The position numbers and the translations under genes are program-made. From CBDCME01 sp965218865 (GTDB lineage: Bacteria > Pseudomonadota > Alphaproteobacteria > JAAXGF01): a stretch of DNA of 64,000 bases. The notes below the pieces were generated by a model. That model had not been told where the DNA came from and made no database searches. It saw nothing but the letters and a program-made list of their open reading frames with translations. This document shows, in pieces, positions 26,967-35,802 of this stretch. The stretch's first letter is position 1. Every line of letters starts with the position of its first letter. Location: assembly GCA_965218865.1 (NCBI GenBank), contig CBDCME010000049.1, positions 62,001 through 126,000 on the forward strand, in the 5' to 3' direction.

Positions 26967-27023
26967 TGGGATAATATGGGTTCGTATGGTATTGAAATGG
27001 GTCTACCATGGGATCCAAGTGGG
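26967..27023. promoter_or_regulatory. Phased TGGG-box array upstream of mraZ (candidate MraZ operator)
   Basis: On the plus strand TGGG occurs at 26967, 26977, 26998, 27009 and 27020, with a degenerate TGGT at 26987. The spacing is 10, 10, 11, 11 and 11 bases, i.e. one helical turn each. MraZ of E. coli is known to bind direct TGGGN repeats with about 10-base periodicity ahead of mraZ. Here the boxes read on the strand opposite to mraZ. A TATTAT hexamer (minus strand, 26976-26971) could be a -10 within the array, but no good -35 is evident. Confidence 0.7.
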
Positions 27024-27315
27024 CGTCAACGATCAAATAAGACAAAACTTTGTTACCGCAAGAACTTTTGCTGTTTCCGTGACATTGAACTCGAACGAGA
27101 ACAAATGGTGACATAAGACCTTGCGGTAGGTATCGGAGTATCTAATGCGCGGCAATTTTGGCGAAACTTTGTTCGACAAATGTTCTTTTTTCGGTCCGAG
27201 GAAAAAGGTCGAAAAAATACTAACCGTTGTACATCACGGGGAGCGCGGCCCAAAATGTGCCATGGCCAAGACTTGGCCGGTCCGTTGGGGCCCGGTCAAG
27301 GGGGGGGGCCGCGAC
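27024..27315. other. Intergenic region between mraZ operator and rnpB
   Basis: No gene is seen. The stretch is AT-rich near 27130-27230, with runs such as GAAAAAATACTAA, and carries an odd-length palindrome GGCCAAGACTTGGCC at about 27264. It may hold the dcw promoter and the rnpB 3' processing or termination region, but no T-tailed terminator hairpin was found. Confidence 0.5.
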
Positions 27316-27753
<438 letters not shown>

Positions 27754-27784
27754 AACATCTAGGTAAACACGGCTTGGCCTCGGG

Positions 27785-28534
27785 TCAAGCGGCGGAGGCC
27801 GCGAGTTGAAGCGCCAACTGGGCGGTTTCGCCATCGATATGACCATCGAGCCGGGCCGGCCGGAAATGTCTTTGAAACGCCATTATCACCGTCTCGGTCT
27901 CGGGATCGAGGGTGCCGTGCCGGGGCAGGCAATAGCCGAAGCGCGCGAGTGCTTCCTGAATCTCGGCCACGCGCGCCCCGGAGTCGCCCCGGCGGAGAAC
28001 CGGGGCCGCGCGATCGACTTTCAAGCCCGAGGCCGGCCAGAGACCGATTCCCGCCGCCGCCAGGCGGCCCCAATCGAAAAACTCGCCCGGGTCGGCGCGA
28101 CGCCCGGGAGCAACGTCGGAGTGGGCGAGCACGTGCCGGGCCGGAATCGGGTGCCGCGAAACGATCTCGCGGCACAGGGCCTCGAGCGCCCGCGTCTGGG
28201 CCTCGGGGAAGGTTCGGTAACCGTGTTCGTGGCCGGGGTTGACGATTTCGATCCCGAGCGAGACGGCGTTGACGTCACGCCGGCCGCGCCAACAAGCGGC
28301 GCCCGCGTGCCAGGCCCGGCGGGTTTCGTCAACCAGCCGCGAGATCGATCCATCCTCGTCGATCATATAATGAGCACTCACCTTCGCGGCGCGATCACAC
28401 ATCCGCGCCAGGGCGGATTCGGCGTCGGGCATTCCCGTGTAATGGAGCAACAGCATGTCCACGGCGGTCCCCGGCGGCCGGGCGTCGTGATTCGGCGAGG
28501 GCCGCTCGGCGACCGGCGACAAGGAAAGTGTCAT
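27785..28534 (-). CDS. N-acetylmuramoyl-L-alanine amidase with peptidoglycan-binding domain
   Basis: Zinc amidase (Amidase_2, AmpD/AmiD-like) that cleaves the amide bond between MurNAc and the stem peptide. The zinc-binding histidines are in LLLHYTGM and VLAHSDVAPGRRADPG, and the fold motif VSAHYMIDEDGSI is clear. The last 70 residues form a PG_binding_1 domain (LRRGDSGARVAEIQEALARFGY). No signal peptide is evident, so it may act in the cytoplasm on recycled muropeptides, although the wall-binding domain suggests export by another route. The ISNCY element is inserted 28 bases upstream of the ATG, so the native promoter is probably separated from the gene. Confidence 0.92.
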   Translation of the reverse strand: MTLSLSPVAERPSPNHDARPPGTAVDMLLLHYTGMPDAESALARMCDRAAKVSAHYMIDEDGSISRLVDETRRAWHAGAACWRGRRDVNAVSLGIEIVNPGHEHGYRTFPEAQTRALEALCREIVSRHPIPARHVLAHSDVAPGRRADPGEFFDWGRLAAAGIGLWPASGLKVDRAAPVLRRGDSGARVAEIQEALARFGYCLPRHGTLDPETETVIMAFQRHFRPARLDGHIDGETAQLALQLAASAA

Positions 28535-28543
28535 GGCCGTGAC

Positions 28544-28562
28544 ATACGCTGATCACGCCCCT
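28544..28562. repeat. 19-bp target-site duplication, left copy
   Basis: ATACGCTGATCACGCCCCT, immediately before the left end of the ISNCY element and identical to 29968-29986. Confidence 0.9.
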
Positions 28563-29967
28563 GTCGATAACAAACTGAATTGACCGGTTTATGTACCATA
28601 TGATTTGCCCGCTTCTGTTGTGGATGTTGGCTCTGTGGGGAAGTGGTCAGGTCGGCGCAGCCGAGCTGTCCACTTATCCACAGAGCGCCGGCCGGTCGTG
28701 TCGAAGCGGATCACGCGGCCCGCCTTTCGCTGCTTTCGATCGGCGTGCCGTCTTTCTTGTAGCGGGCCAGGCAGCGCGGGCCATGGAAGACGGCAAGGTC
28801 GCCGTCGGGATATTCGTGCACACTCACTTTGGCCTTGACGTAGTGGTGGCGATGGCGGCCTGCCGGGATCTGCAGGCTCAAGTTCTTGTAGCGCACCGTG
28901 TTGTCATTGCCGACCACACGGTCCTCCTGCACACAGAGGATGTCCGCCAGGTTGCCGGCGAACGGCACGAAGGCGGAGGCTGTGTCCTCGGCCGGCCGGG
29001 CGAAGCGGGCATTGTGGGCCGGCAGGAAGTCCTCTTTCAGGAACCGGTTGGCGGCCGCCATATCGGTGATGCCGGCGAGATCGAGTTCCTGCGGCAGGCG
29101 TTTCTGCAGGGTGCCGAACATGCGCTCCGAGCGGCCCCGGGCCTCCGGCGAATAGGCCGGGATCAGCTCAATACCGAGTTGCTGCAGGGCACGTCCGACC
29201 TGGGTTGGATTGTCCTTGTCGACCTTGCCGCCGGCCTCCGGCGTGTGCCAATAGTGCGAGGCCCGGTCTGCATAAAGCGAGCAGAACAGCCCCATGGCCG
29301 ACCCCACCTCCAGCAGCGCCACAAAGCTCGACATGGTGCCCTCCTCGGCGACGAAGAAGGCGGAATAGATCTCCGAAGTGGCATCGTCCATGGTCACGAT
29401 CAGGTCCCAGTACTGACCCGGCACCCATTGGTGCGTGGAGCCGTCCTGGTGCAACATCATGCCGACCATCGGCCGGCGCGGCCGCTTGCGGCGGTGCACG
29501 CCGCGCCGCGGCGCCGGCGCGATCCGGCCGTGCGCCTGGAGCGTCAGCCGCACCCAGTTGTAACTGCGCGTGACGTCGTGCTTTGCAACCAGCTTCTCCC
29601 AGAAGTGCCAGGCGGTGAAATGCCGGTACCTGGTATCGAACAGACCCAACAGTGCCACCACCTCGTCGACCCCGGCGCGGCGCGCGGAAACCCGACCCAG
29701 GCGGCGGTCGTAAAGACCCTCCGCGCCCTCGGCCTCAAAGCGATCGCGCCAGCGTCGGAACGTGCGCTCGGACATGCCCAGGATCTCGGCTGCCTCCAGC
29801 TGGCTCAACTCACCCCTGTAGGTGCGTCCGTAAACCTCATCGAACTTCATCAATCTCAACCCCTGTAACTGCTCTGTCCGGCGCATCAGCTCCTCCACTT
29901 TCTGGAGGAGTTCTAATGCCGGACAGATCATTTGTTACATTGACCGGCCATATCACGTGTTATCGAC
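28563..29967 (-). mobile_element. Complete ISNCY (IS1202-like) insertion sequence, 1405 bp
   Basis: Bounded by inverted ends beginning GTCGATAACA at 28563 and finishing TGTTATCGAC at 29967. The inner about 40 bases of the two ends also align with one gap (both contain ATGTA...ATGAT near 40 bases in). Identical 19-bp flanks at 28544-28562 and 29968-29986 are the target duplication. It contains a single transposase gene on the minus strand. Long target duplications are known for IS1202-type elements. The perfect flanks and intact gene suggest a recent insertion. Confidence 0.9.
28711..29931 (-). CDS. ISNCY family transposase
   Basis: A 406-residue transposase. The N-terminal helix-turn-helix reads GELSQLEAAEILGMSERTFR, followed by a second helical region. 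An rve/DDE integrase core follows, with HQDGSTHQWVPG and DLIVTMDDATSEIY (aspartates), SLYADRASHY, and the glutamate in RSERMFGTLQ. The C-terminal beta domain (RYKNLSLQIPAGRHRHHY) is typical of the ISNCY/IS1202 group. No frameshift or stop interrupts it, so it should be active. The exact start among several in-frame codons near 29931 is uncertain. Confidence 0.88.
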   Translation of the reverse strand: MICPALELLQKVEELMRRTEQLQGLRLMKFDEVYGRTYRGELSQLEAAEILGMSERTFRRWRDRFEAEGAEGLYDRRLGRVSARRAGVDEVVALLGLFDTRYRHFTAWHFWEKLVAKHDVTRSYNWVRLTLQAHGRIAPAPRRGVHRRKRPRRPMVGMMLHQDGSTHQWVPGQYWDLIVTMDDATSEIYSAFFVAEEGTMSSFVALLEVGSAMGLFCSLYADRASHYWHTPEAGGKVDKDNPTQVGRALQQLGIELIPAYSPEARGRSERMFGTLQKRLPQELDLAGITDMAAANRFLKEDFLPAHNARFARPAEDTASAFVPFAGNLADILCVQEDRVVGNDNTVRYKNLSLQIPAGRHRHHYVKAKVSVHEYPDGDLAVFHGPRCLARYKKDGTPIESSERRAA

Positions 29968-29986
29968 ATACGCTGATCACGCCCCT
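29968..29986. repeat. 19-bp target-site duplication, right copy
   Basis: ATACGCTGATCACGCCCCT, immediately after the right end of the ISNCY element and identical to 28544-28562. Confidence 0.9.
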
Positions 29987-30048
29987 TGACGGAACCGCGT
30001 CCGGGGTCGACCATTGCCTTCGCCGGGGGCGCGGTCAGGGGAAGGGAC

Positions 30049-30909
30049 ATGAAGATTTTTAGGGGCTACGTGCTTGTTCTGTGGACCGTGTTGCTGGTCC
30101 TGCCGTCGGGAGCCCGGAGCGAGGACCAACCGATCCGGGAAATCAAGCACATTACCGGGGACGTGTACCGGTTCCGCAACAACTTCCATTATTCGGTGTT
30201 CATGGTCACGCCGGAGGGAGTCGTTGTCACCGATCCGATCAACGCCGAGGCCGCGCGCTGGCTCGAGGCGGAGATAGAACGACGCTTCAATCTGCCGATA
30301 AAATACCTCATCTACAGCCACGACCACGCCGATCATATCGCCGGCGGCGAGGTTTTCGCCGACACGGCCGTCGTCATCGCGCACGAGAACGCCAAGCGCC
30401 ATATCGTCGACGAACGCCGTCCAACGGCGGTGCCGGATATCACCTTTTCCGACCGCATGGACCTGGTCGTTGGCGGCAAGACGATCGAACTCATTTACCT
30501 GGGACGGAACCACTCCGACAACCTCATCGTCATGCGCTTTCCGGAAGAGCGCATTCTCTTCACGGTCGATATCGTCTCGCGCAACAGTTTGCCGTATCGC
30601 GACTTCCCGAACGTTTACATCGAAGATCTCATCGCCAGTTTGAAACGCGTCGAAGCCATGGATTTTGACATTCTCGCTCCGGGGCACGGTCCACTCGGAT
30701 TTTGGGCCGACGTCGCCCCCCATCACCGCTACATCGAGACCCTTTGGGCGCAGGTCCTGGATTCCGTGCAGGCGGGCAAGTCCCTCGCCGAAACCTCCGC
30801 CATCGTTAACATGGAAAAATACCGAGGCTGGGCCCATTATGACGACTGGCGCGATCTCAACGTCGCCGGCATGTACCGCTACCTCGGTCTCTACCGGCGT
30901 GACAATTGA
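30049..30909 (+). CDS. Exported metallo-beta-lactamase-fold hydrolase
   Basis: A 286-residue protein with a signal peptide (MKIFRGYVLVLWTVLLVLPS, cleavage after GARS) and a metallo-beta-lactamase fold. The zinc motif H-x-H-x-D-H is present as YSHDHADHIAGG, later metal ligands are suggested by LGRNHSDNLIV and FTVDIVSR, and the final histidine by LAPGHGPLG. It probably acts in the periplasm; the substrate cannot be told from sequence. The ATG at 30049 is chosen over an upstream start because it has GGGGAAGGGAC as a ribosome site and begins the signal peptide. The upstream region has been replaced by the ISNCY element, 62 bases past its target duplication. Confidence 0.85.
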   Translation: MKIFRGYVLVLWTVLLVLPSGARSEDQPIREIKHITGDVYRFRNNFHYSVFMVTPEGVVVTDPINAEAARWLEAEIERRFNLPIKYLIYSHDHADHIAGGEVFADTAVVIAHENAKRHIVDERRPTAVPDITFSDRMDLVVGGKTIELIYLGRNHSDNLIVMRFPEERILFTVDIVSRNSLPYRDFPNVYIEDLIASLKRVEAMDFDILAPGHGPLGFWADVAPHHRYIETLWAQVLDSVQAGKSLAETSAIVNMEKYRGWAHYDDWRDLNVAGMYRYLGLYRRDN

Positions 30910-30928
30910 ACCCGGGTTCTCTTTTCGC

Positions 30929-32119
30929 CTATTCAACCGACTTGAATAGAGCATCGAGATCGTCGTCGCCGACGGCGGCTTGGCCCTTGCGCAGGACGAC
31001 GGCCCGATCCTGGTTATAGAGGCTCCGCACCGCGGCGTAAAAGTCGATCGACGTGGCCCGCACTTCCTCCAGCGGGACAAGGAACTCCTCGCGCAGCACG
31101 ATACCCTGAGCGCCCGAGACCGCGAGGGCAATCTCGGTATCGACGAGATAGGGCAACGGATGCAGGAAGGCGTCGACCGCCCGGCCGAAACCGTCGCGCA
31201 CCGACGAGGGTCCGACGATCGGAAGCACCAGATAGGATCCCGACCCGACCCCGTAACTGTGCAGGGTCTGTCCGAAATCGGCGGGGTGGTGGGGAAGTCC
31301 GATCGTCTCCGCCACGTCGAACAAGCCACCAATCCCGACCGTCGTATTGACGATCATGCGGCCGGTCGTGACGAGTGCGTCGCCGCCTTCGAGTTGGAAG
31401 AGGTCGTTGGCCAGGATGACCGGCGAGGAATAATTCTTGAACGCGTTGCGAATTGAATCCTTGACCACATCGGGGGTGACCGCACCGTACATCGCCGCGA
31501 TGGGCCGGGTGATGAAGGTGTCGAAGACGTCGTTGAATTCGAACATGAAGCGGTTGTAACCCTCAAACGAGTCGTCGATATCCTCAAGCGCCCCGCCGGC
31601 GGCATAGACGGGTTCCGCTCCGAATTCCGGCACCTCGTAGTCGACCGGCGGATCGGTTAACACCGGCGCCGTTGGGGGGATGGGAAAATCTCGAACCGGC
31701 GGCAGGGCCGGCACCACCGGGTAGCCTGTCGCCGCCGCGATCCTTTCGGCGAAGGCCGGGTAAGCGGAAGCCGCGTCGCGAACCACTCTTTCGGCAACCT
31801 CGGGATTCGCGGCAACCGCCGCCGAAACGATTTCGGCGGCCAGTGCCGGTCGCTCGGCGATCGCCCCGATGACCGTCGCGCTCATCGTCGCGGAGGCGGT
31901 ATTTTTGCCATGGCGAGCGAGGTTGGAGGCCAGCGGCGGGTAGCTGAGGTTTTGAGACACCGCGGCGTCCCTCCGGGCAAACGCCAAACTCTCTCTCGCG
32001 GCCTCCTCGATGCGGGCCAGGACCTCCGGCGGAAGCGAGGATTGGGCGAGTGCGTTCGCGGCGGGGCCGAGCAAGCAAAAAACGATCACCGCACGCCAAG
32101 CTGTCCGATCGATCTGCAT
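30929..32119 (-). CDS. mlaA: Phospholipid-transport outer-membrane protein MlaA (VacJ) with N-terminal extension
   Basis: MlaA removes misplaced phospholipids from the outer leaflet of the outer membrane and hands them to MlaC. The MlaA domain starts near residue 185 (EGYNRFMFEFNDVFDTFI) and includes NAFKNYSSPVILANDLFQLE, TTVGIGGLFDVAETIGL and YLVLPIVGPSSVRDGFG. The first about 180 residues are a signal peptide (ending ANALAQ) and an Ala-rich region not found in E. coli MlaA. No lipobox cysteine follows the signal, unlike the lipoprotein form in enterobacteria. The start at 32119 (MQIDRTAW) has GGGGGAG upstream. The length is 396 residues. Confidence 0.9.
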   Translation of the reverse strand: MQIDRTAWRAVIVFCLLGPAANALAQSSLPPEVLARIEEAARESLAFARRDAAVSQNLSYPPLASNLARHGKNTASATMSATVIGAIAERPALAAEIVSAAVAANPEVAERVVRDAASAYPAFAERIAAATGYPVVPALPPVRDFPIPPTAPVLTDPPVDYEVPEFGAEPVYAAGGALEDIDDSFEGYNRFMFEFNDVFDTFITRPIAAMYGAVTPDVVKDSIRNAFKNYSSPVILANDLFQLEGGDALVTTGRMIVNTTVGIGGLFDVAETIGLPHHPADFGQTLHSYGVGSGSYLVLPIVGPSSVRDGFGRAVDAFLHPLPYLVDTEIALAVSGAQGIVLREEFLVPLEEVRATSIDFYAAVRSLYNQDRAVVLRKGQAAVGDDDLDALFKSVE

Positions 32120-32159
32120 TCGCGCGCGCTCCCCCACGTGGACGAAAGGAAACCTCTAA

Positions 32160-32293
32160 GTGTCCGTTCAAAAATGCGCGTCCGCGCATTTTTTGCGTTT
32201 GTCCCTTTCCCCCTCCCGGCCACCCAGAAGAGGTTGCTGATATGGGTGGCCGGGAGGGGGCGGGGGCCGGCGCCGCGCGTTTTCGAACAGACT
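32160..32293. repeat. MITE-like dispersed palindromic repeat, copy A
   Basis: A 134-bp element between mlaA and the Sel1 gene. It starts GTGTCCGTTC and ends GAACAGACT, contains the hairpin ATGCGCGTCCGCGCAT and a long inverted arm CCCTCCCGGCCACCC / GGGTGGCCGGGAGGG. It is flanked by CTAA on both sides (32156-32159 and 32294-32297), as expected for a 4-bp target duplication. Related copies are at about 33972, 42737 and 50381. Confidence 0.85.
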
Positions 32294-32340
32294 CTAAATC
32301 AACTCAAACGCCATTGCTGTGTCCGCCACGGTCCGACGGC

Positions 32341-33162
32341 TTATTCGACCGTGGCTCCCCAATCCGCGATCAGATTTTCGGCCGCCGCGATTTCGTCGTC
32401 GCTCATGCGTGCCATCAAGGCCTCGCGGCCGTCCACCGCCCGAGCGAGACCCTGCTTGGCCGCGAGTGTCGTCCAGAACAGGGCCTGAACCAAGTCCCTA
32501 GGCACGCCTTGACCACGCTCGTACCGCTGCCCGAGGCCCGCCTGGGCCTTATCGTATCCGCATTCGGCTGATTTGCGGTACCACTTGACGGACTGAGCGT
32601 AATCCTGTGCGGTGCCGATTCCGTCGCGGTAGATCTTGCCGAGGTTATATTGGGCCCGCGGGTGGCCGGCCTCGCCCGCCCGCAGGATCCATTCGAAAGC
32701 CGTTTCGTCGTCCTTTGGGACACCAAGGCCGTAACCATACATCTTACCTAGCGTGTAGCGCGAGCGGGCGAATCCTTGATCGGCCGCGGCCGTGAACCAT
32801 TTGAGCGCCTGATCGACATCCTGTTCGACGCCATCACCGGCGAGGTAATTGGTGGCAAGGTTGTGTTGCGCCCGCGCATAGCTTTGCTCGGCCGATTGTT
32901 GCCACAAGTCGACCGCCCGCTCGATATTTTGCGCTACTCCCTTACCCTGCTCGTACATAATACCCAGATTGAATTGGGCCCGGGCATCCCCGGATTCGGC
33001 CAGGGGCTCCCATTCCTCGAGCGCGGCGGCGAAATCACCCTGTTGGTAGGCCTCCCAACCGACCTCGAAGTTCGCGCATCCGGTCAGGGATGCCAAGGCG
33101 GCAATCGCGAGGACGCCCCGAACGGCCTTGCAGCGGTTCCATATCGATGATCCGATGAACAT
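32341..33162 (-). CDS. Sel1/TPR-repeat lipoprotein
   Basis: A 273-residue protein with a lipoprotein signal (LASLTGC near residue 29) followed by about six Sel1 repeats. The repeat pattern is visible as ARAQFNLGIMYEQGKGV, ARAQHNLATNYLAGDGV, ARSRYTLGKMYGYGLGV, PRAQYNLGKIYRDGIGT and DKAQAGLGQRYERGQGV. Sel1 repeats are protein-binding solenoids, so the product is probably an envelope scaffold; no specific partner is known. The ATG at 33162 is preferred because GGAGG lies 6-7 bases before it, and a start four codons earlier contains that site. It sits between mlaA and mlaC on the same strand. Confidence 0.87.
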   Translation of the reverse strand: MFIGSSIWNRCKAVRGVLAIAALASLTGCANFEVGWEAYQQGDFAAALEEWEPLAESGDARAQFNLGIMYEQGKGVAQNIERAVDLWQQSAEQSYARAQHNLATNYLAGDGVEQDVDQALKWFTAAADQGFARSRYTLGKMYGYGLGVPKDDETAFEWILRAGEAGHPRAQYNLGKIYRDGIGTAQDYAQSVKWYRKSAECGYDKAQAGLGQRYERGQGVPRDLVQALFWTTLAAKQGLARAVDGREALMARMSDDEIAAAENLIADWGATVE

Positions 33163-33189
33163 AATGGCCTCCATGCCGAAACGCGGTTG

Positions 33190-33813
33190 TCAACTCGCCG
33201 CCGCCACGGCGGGCATCTTGTCGAGGCGGATTCGCAGCAACTGGATCAGACCGTCCAAGCCGTTGCGCTGAATGACGGATGAAAATTCGGATCTCTGGGT
33301 GACGACCATGCTGATCCCCTCGACCATGATGTCGACGATGCGGTAACGGTCTCCGCTCGTACGGACCCGCCAGTCGGCCCGGATAGGTGGACCGGCCGGA
33401 CGCTTGATGTTCGTGCTCACAAGCGTGTCCTTGGATCCGGCCGGACGCTCGGAGACGATGGTCAGCGTTTCGCCGGTGTAGCCTCCAAGCCGGGAGGAAT
33501 AGGTTTGCAAGACGAATTCGCTGAAATCCCGCTGGTAATTGTTCAGATGTTCCGGCGTCGCCGTCTTGGCGTGTCGTCCGAGGACGATCTTGGAAATGAG
33601 GGGCAAATCGAAATCGGTTCGGAGAATGTCGCGAAACTGGGCCTCGCGCATCTCGAGGCTCGAATTCTGCGACTGCAAAACCGCCACCGCGCGGTCGCCG
33701 AGTTGACGAACGAAATCCGAGGCACCGCCGCCACTCGCGGCGGCGACCGAACCACCGTACCCGTAGTCGACGGCGACCAGTAAGCTCAACAAAATCAAAC
33801 GCCTTACAGCCAT
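33190..33813 (-). CDS. mlaC: Periplasmic phospholipid-binding protein MlaC (Ttg2D family)
   Basis: Soluble carrier that shuttles phospholipid between MlaA at the outer membrane and the MlaFEDB inner-membrane complex. The 207-residue protein has a signal peptide (residues 1-26). Family motifs seen are FRDILRTDFDLPLISKIVLG, YQRDFSEFVLQTYSSRLGGY and the C-terminal YRIVDIMVEGISMVVTQRSE. Together with mlaA about 1 kb downstream it suggests a partial Mla operon; the ABC transporter genes are not in this window. Confidence 0.92.
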   Translation of the reverse strand: MAVRRLILLSLLVAVDYGYGGSVAAASGGGASDFVRQLGDRAVAVLQSQNSSLEMREAQFRDILRTDFDLPLISKIVLGRHAKTATPEHLNNYQRDFSEFVLQTYSSRLGGYTGETLTIVSERPAGSKDTLVSTNIKRPAGPPIRADWRVRTSGDRYRIVDIMVEGISMVVTQRSEFSSVIQRNGLDGLIQLLRIRLDKMPAVAAAS

Positions 33814-33971
33814 GGAACAAGAACCTTCTCATCTGTTGGCGCGGTTGCGGCGGACCGTCAACCGGCGGGCGGGCCCGAACCGTTCGGACCCCGCCGCATG
33901 TTTTCATTTCCACGGATGCGAGGCAGCCGCGATCTTGGAAAATCTGGCGCGATAAGACCTGGCCGGCCGGC

Positions 33972-34104
33972 CCTGTTCGATAACTCGCGGCACCGGCCCC
34001 CGCCCCCTCCCAGCCACCCCTATCAGCAACCTCTCGTGGGTGGCCAGGAGGGGGAGAGGGCCGGAACAGACGCAAATAATGCGCAGACGCGCATTTTCGA
34101 ACAG
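33972..34104. repeat. MITE-like dispersed palindromic repeat, copy B (reverse orientation)
   Basis: Same family as copies A, C and D but inverted: the GGCCACCC/GGGTGGCC arms lie at about 34012-34055, and the ATGCGC...GCGCAT hairpin is next to the 3' end. The end GCATTTTCGAACAG abuts the gluQ stop codon at 34105. No clear target duplication remains. Confidence 0.8.
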
Positions 34105-34944
34105 TTATTCGAACCCGATCATGCCACGAACCTCCGTGGGGGATTTTCCGGCGCCGCGCAATGCCCGCAGGGTGACCGCCCGGCTCCGTTTCGAAAGCCG
34201 CTTGCCGTCAGCGTCCGTGATCAACGGATGGTGGTGATACTCGGGCGTGCGCAGACCAAGAAGCGCCTGCAGGAGACGGTGAATATGGGTAAAGGGGAGC
34301 AGATCGTCGCCGCGGCACACAAGGGTGACGCCTTGGGCGTTGTCGTCGATCGTGACCGCGAGATGGTAACCCGTCGGAACGTCAGCGCGGGCCAGAACGA
34401 CGTCGCCGATTACCGCGGCATCGGCCGGCGCGGTACCGGCTTTCCGGTCATGCCAGACAAGGGGGCCGGCCAAGGCCTGGGCCTTGGCGACATCGAGTCG
34501 CAGGGCGTGCGCCTGGCCCGAACGGATACGCTGATTTTGCTCCCCACGTTTCAGATTTCGGCACGTCCCGGGGTAGTGGGGACCGCTCACGCCATGGGGC
34601 GCCGAGTAGGCGTTGGTGATCTCCGTGCGGACCGTTTCGCTGGTGCAAAAGCAGGGATATATTACCCCCAGCCGAGCAAGTTTCTCGAGCCCGTCGGCGT
34701 AGGCCGAATGGCGATTCGATTGGCGCAGGACCGGACCCTCCCAAGAGATTCCGAGCCAGCGCAGATCGTCGTAGATTCCATCCTCGAATTCCGACCGGCA
34801 ACGGTTTTGCTCGATGTCCTCGATCCGGAGCCGGAACTTCCCTTGCGCGTCTTGGGCGGCACTCCAGGCGACCAGCGCGGAGTAGGCGTGGCCGAGGTGC
34901 ATATAGCCGGTGGGACTCGGCGCGAACCGCGCGGTCACGGCCAC
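34105..34944 (-). CDS. gluQ: Glutamyl-Q tRNA(Asp) synthetase
   Basis: Truncated glutamyl-tRNA synthetase paralogue that attaches glutamate to queuosine-34 of tRNA(Asp). The catalytic core carries RFAPSPTGYMHLGHAYSAL (HIGH-type) and KRLSKRSRAV (KMSKS-type), and lacks an anticodon-binding domain. Cysteines in YPCFCTSE and HYPGTCRN fit the zinc site of GluQ. The start is uncertain: GTG at 34944 (VAVTARFAPSPTG) gives 279 residues, close to the family size, while the open frame extends to 35052. The stop is directly followed by repeat copy B. Confidence 0.88.
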   Translation of the reverse strand: MAVTARFAPSPTGYMHLGHAYSALVAWSAAQDAQGKFRLRIEDIEQNRCRSEFEDGIYDDLRWLGISWEGPVLRQSNRHSAYADGLEKLARLGVIYPCFCTSETVRTEITNAYSAPHGVSGPHYPGTCRNLKRGEQNQRIRSGQAHALRLDVAKAQALAGPLVWHDRKAGTAPADAAVIGDVVLARADVPTGYHLAVTIDDNAQGVTLVCRGDDLLPFTHIHRLLQALLGLRTPEYHHHPLITDADGKRLSKRSRAVTLRALRGAGKSPTEVRGMIGFE

Positions 34945-35140
34945 CGCGCAATCACGGCCGCCGTCCGTGCCTGACTCCTTATTGTTACCCGCGCGCAACA
35001 ACACTCCGTAATTTGTGCAGCGGGGTTGCTCTGGGCCTTCCGAGTCTACCATTAGAAACGTGATTTCACGGTCTTAAGCTCAAGCCGAGTTTTCTTCAGT
35101 CGCTAAATCCGAATTTTTAGCACCGAATTAGGCCCCGAAC

Positions 35141-35167
35141 AAAAAAAATCCCCGCACCAAGGCGGGG
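35141..35167 (-). terminator. Rho-independent terminator (minus strand)
   Basis: Read on the minus strand, GCGGGG-type arms form CCCCGC (35167-35162) / GCGGGG (35155-35150) around CTTGGT, followed by eight T residues (35148-35141). It would end a minus-strand transcript coming from the region now occupied by the IS5 remnant; the gene it served has been lost. Confidence 0.75.
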
Positions 35168-35244
35168 AGTTGGAGTGTGAAAGGAAGGCTCCCACCGTAC
35201 ACTCAGTCCGGCGCGGTGTCCATGCCGGCCTGGTGGCGGCGCCT

Positions 35245-35498
35245 ACCCAGCGCTCGCAGACCTCCTCATCCGAGAGATCGAACATATGCTTGAGGATGTG
35301 CAGCCCAACCATCAACCGCGTCGGGACCCCCGGCCGACCCTCCTCCGAATACAAGGCTTCATAGGTCTCGTCGAAGAAAGTCCACGCGATCCGGCCCCCC
35401 AACACCACCAACTCGTGGCGCAGGTTGATGATGTTTTCGAACCGCGAGAGGAACAGGTCCTCTATTCCCGATGACACCTTGCGCGATGGCTTCATCAC
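35245..35498 (-). pseudogene. IS5 family transposase, N-terminal fragment
   Basis: Encodes about the first 85 residues of the transposase (starting MMKPSRKVSSGIEDLF), then runs at 35245 into unrelated sequence (AATRPAWTP...). The catalytic core is absent. One visible difference from the complete copy is FLSRF for FRSRF near residue 17. Confidence 0.88.
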
Positions 35499-35682
35499 AG
35501 TTCTCCAATCCCAATCGACGGGAGCAGAGAATCACGTTCCGCAACGGAAGGGAATCCCCAAAATCAATTATTTCAAATCACAAGCTTTTCAGGCCCAAAA
35601 CCCGTTTTCTTGCAAATCCGATTACTTCGCCAAACCGAAAGAGCTACCAACATCAGCCGCTTACGCGTTCTTCACGGGCGAC
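35245..35682 (-). mobile_element. IS5-type insertion sequence remnant (5' part)
   Basis: Nearly identical to 57335-57771 of the complete element, including the terminal sequence GTTCTTCACGGGCGAC at 35667-35682. Homology stops abruptly at 35245. The other end and most of the transposase gene are missing, so it cannot move by itself. Confidence 0.9.
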
Positions 35683-35802
35683 CAGGTACGGCCGCTGCCA
35701 GATGTTGAGCCGTCGCAGCCGGAGAGAAAGCTGCCAGTCGGTCTCCAACTTCCGGTGCTGGGGGTGCTGCTGCCGTGGTTGGTAGCCGCCTGAATCGGCT
35801 GT

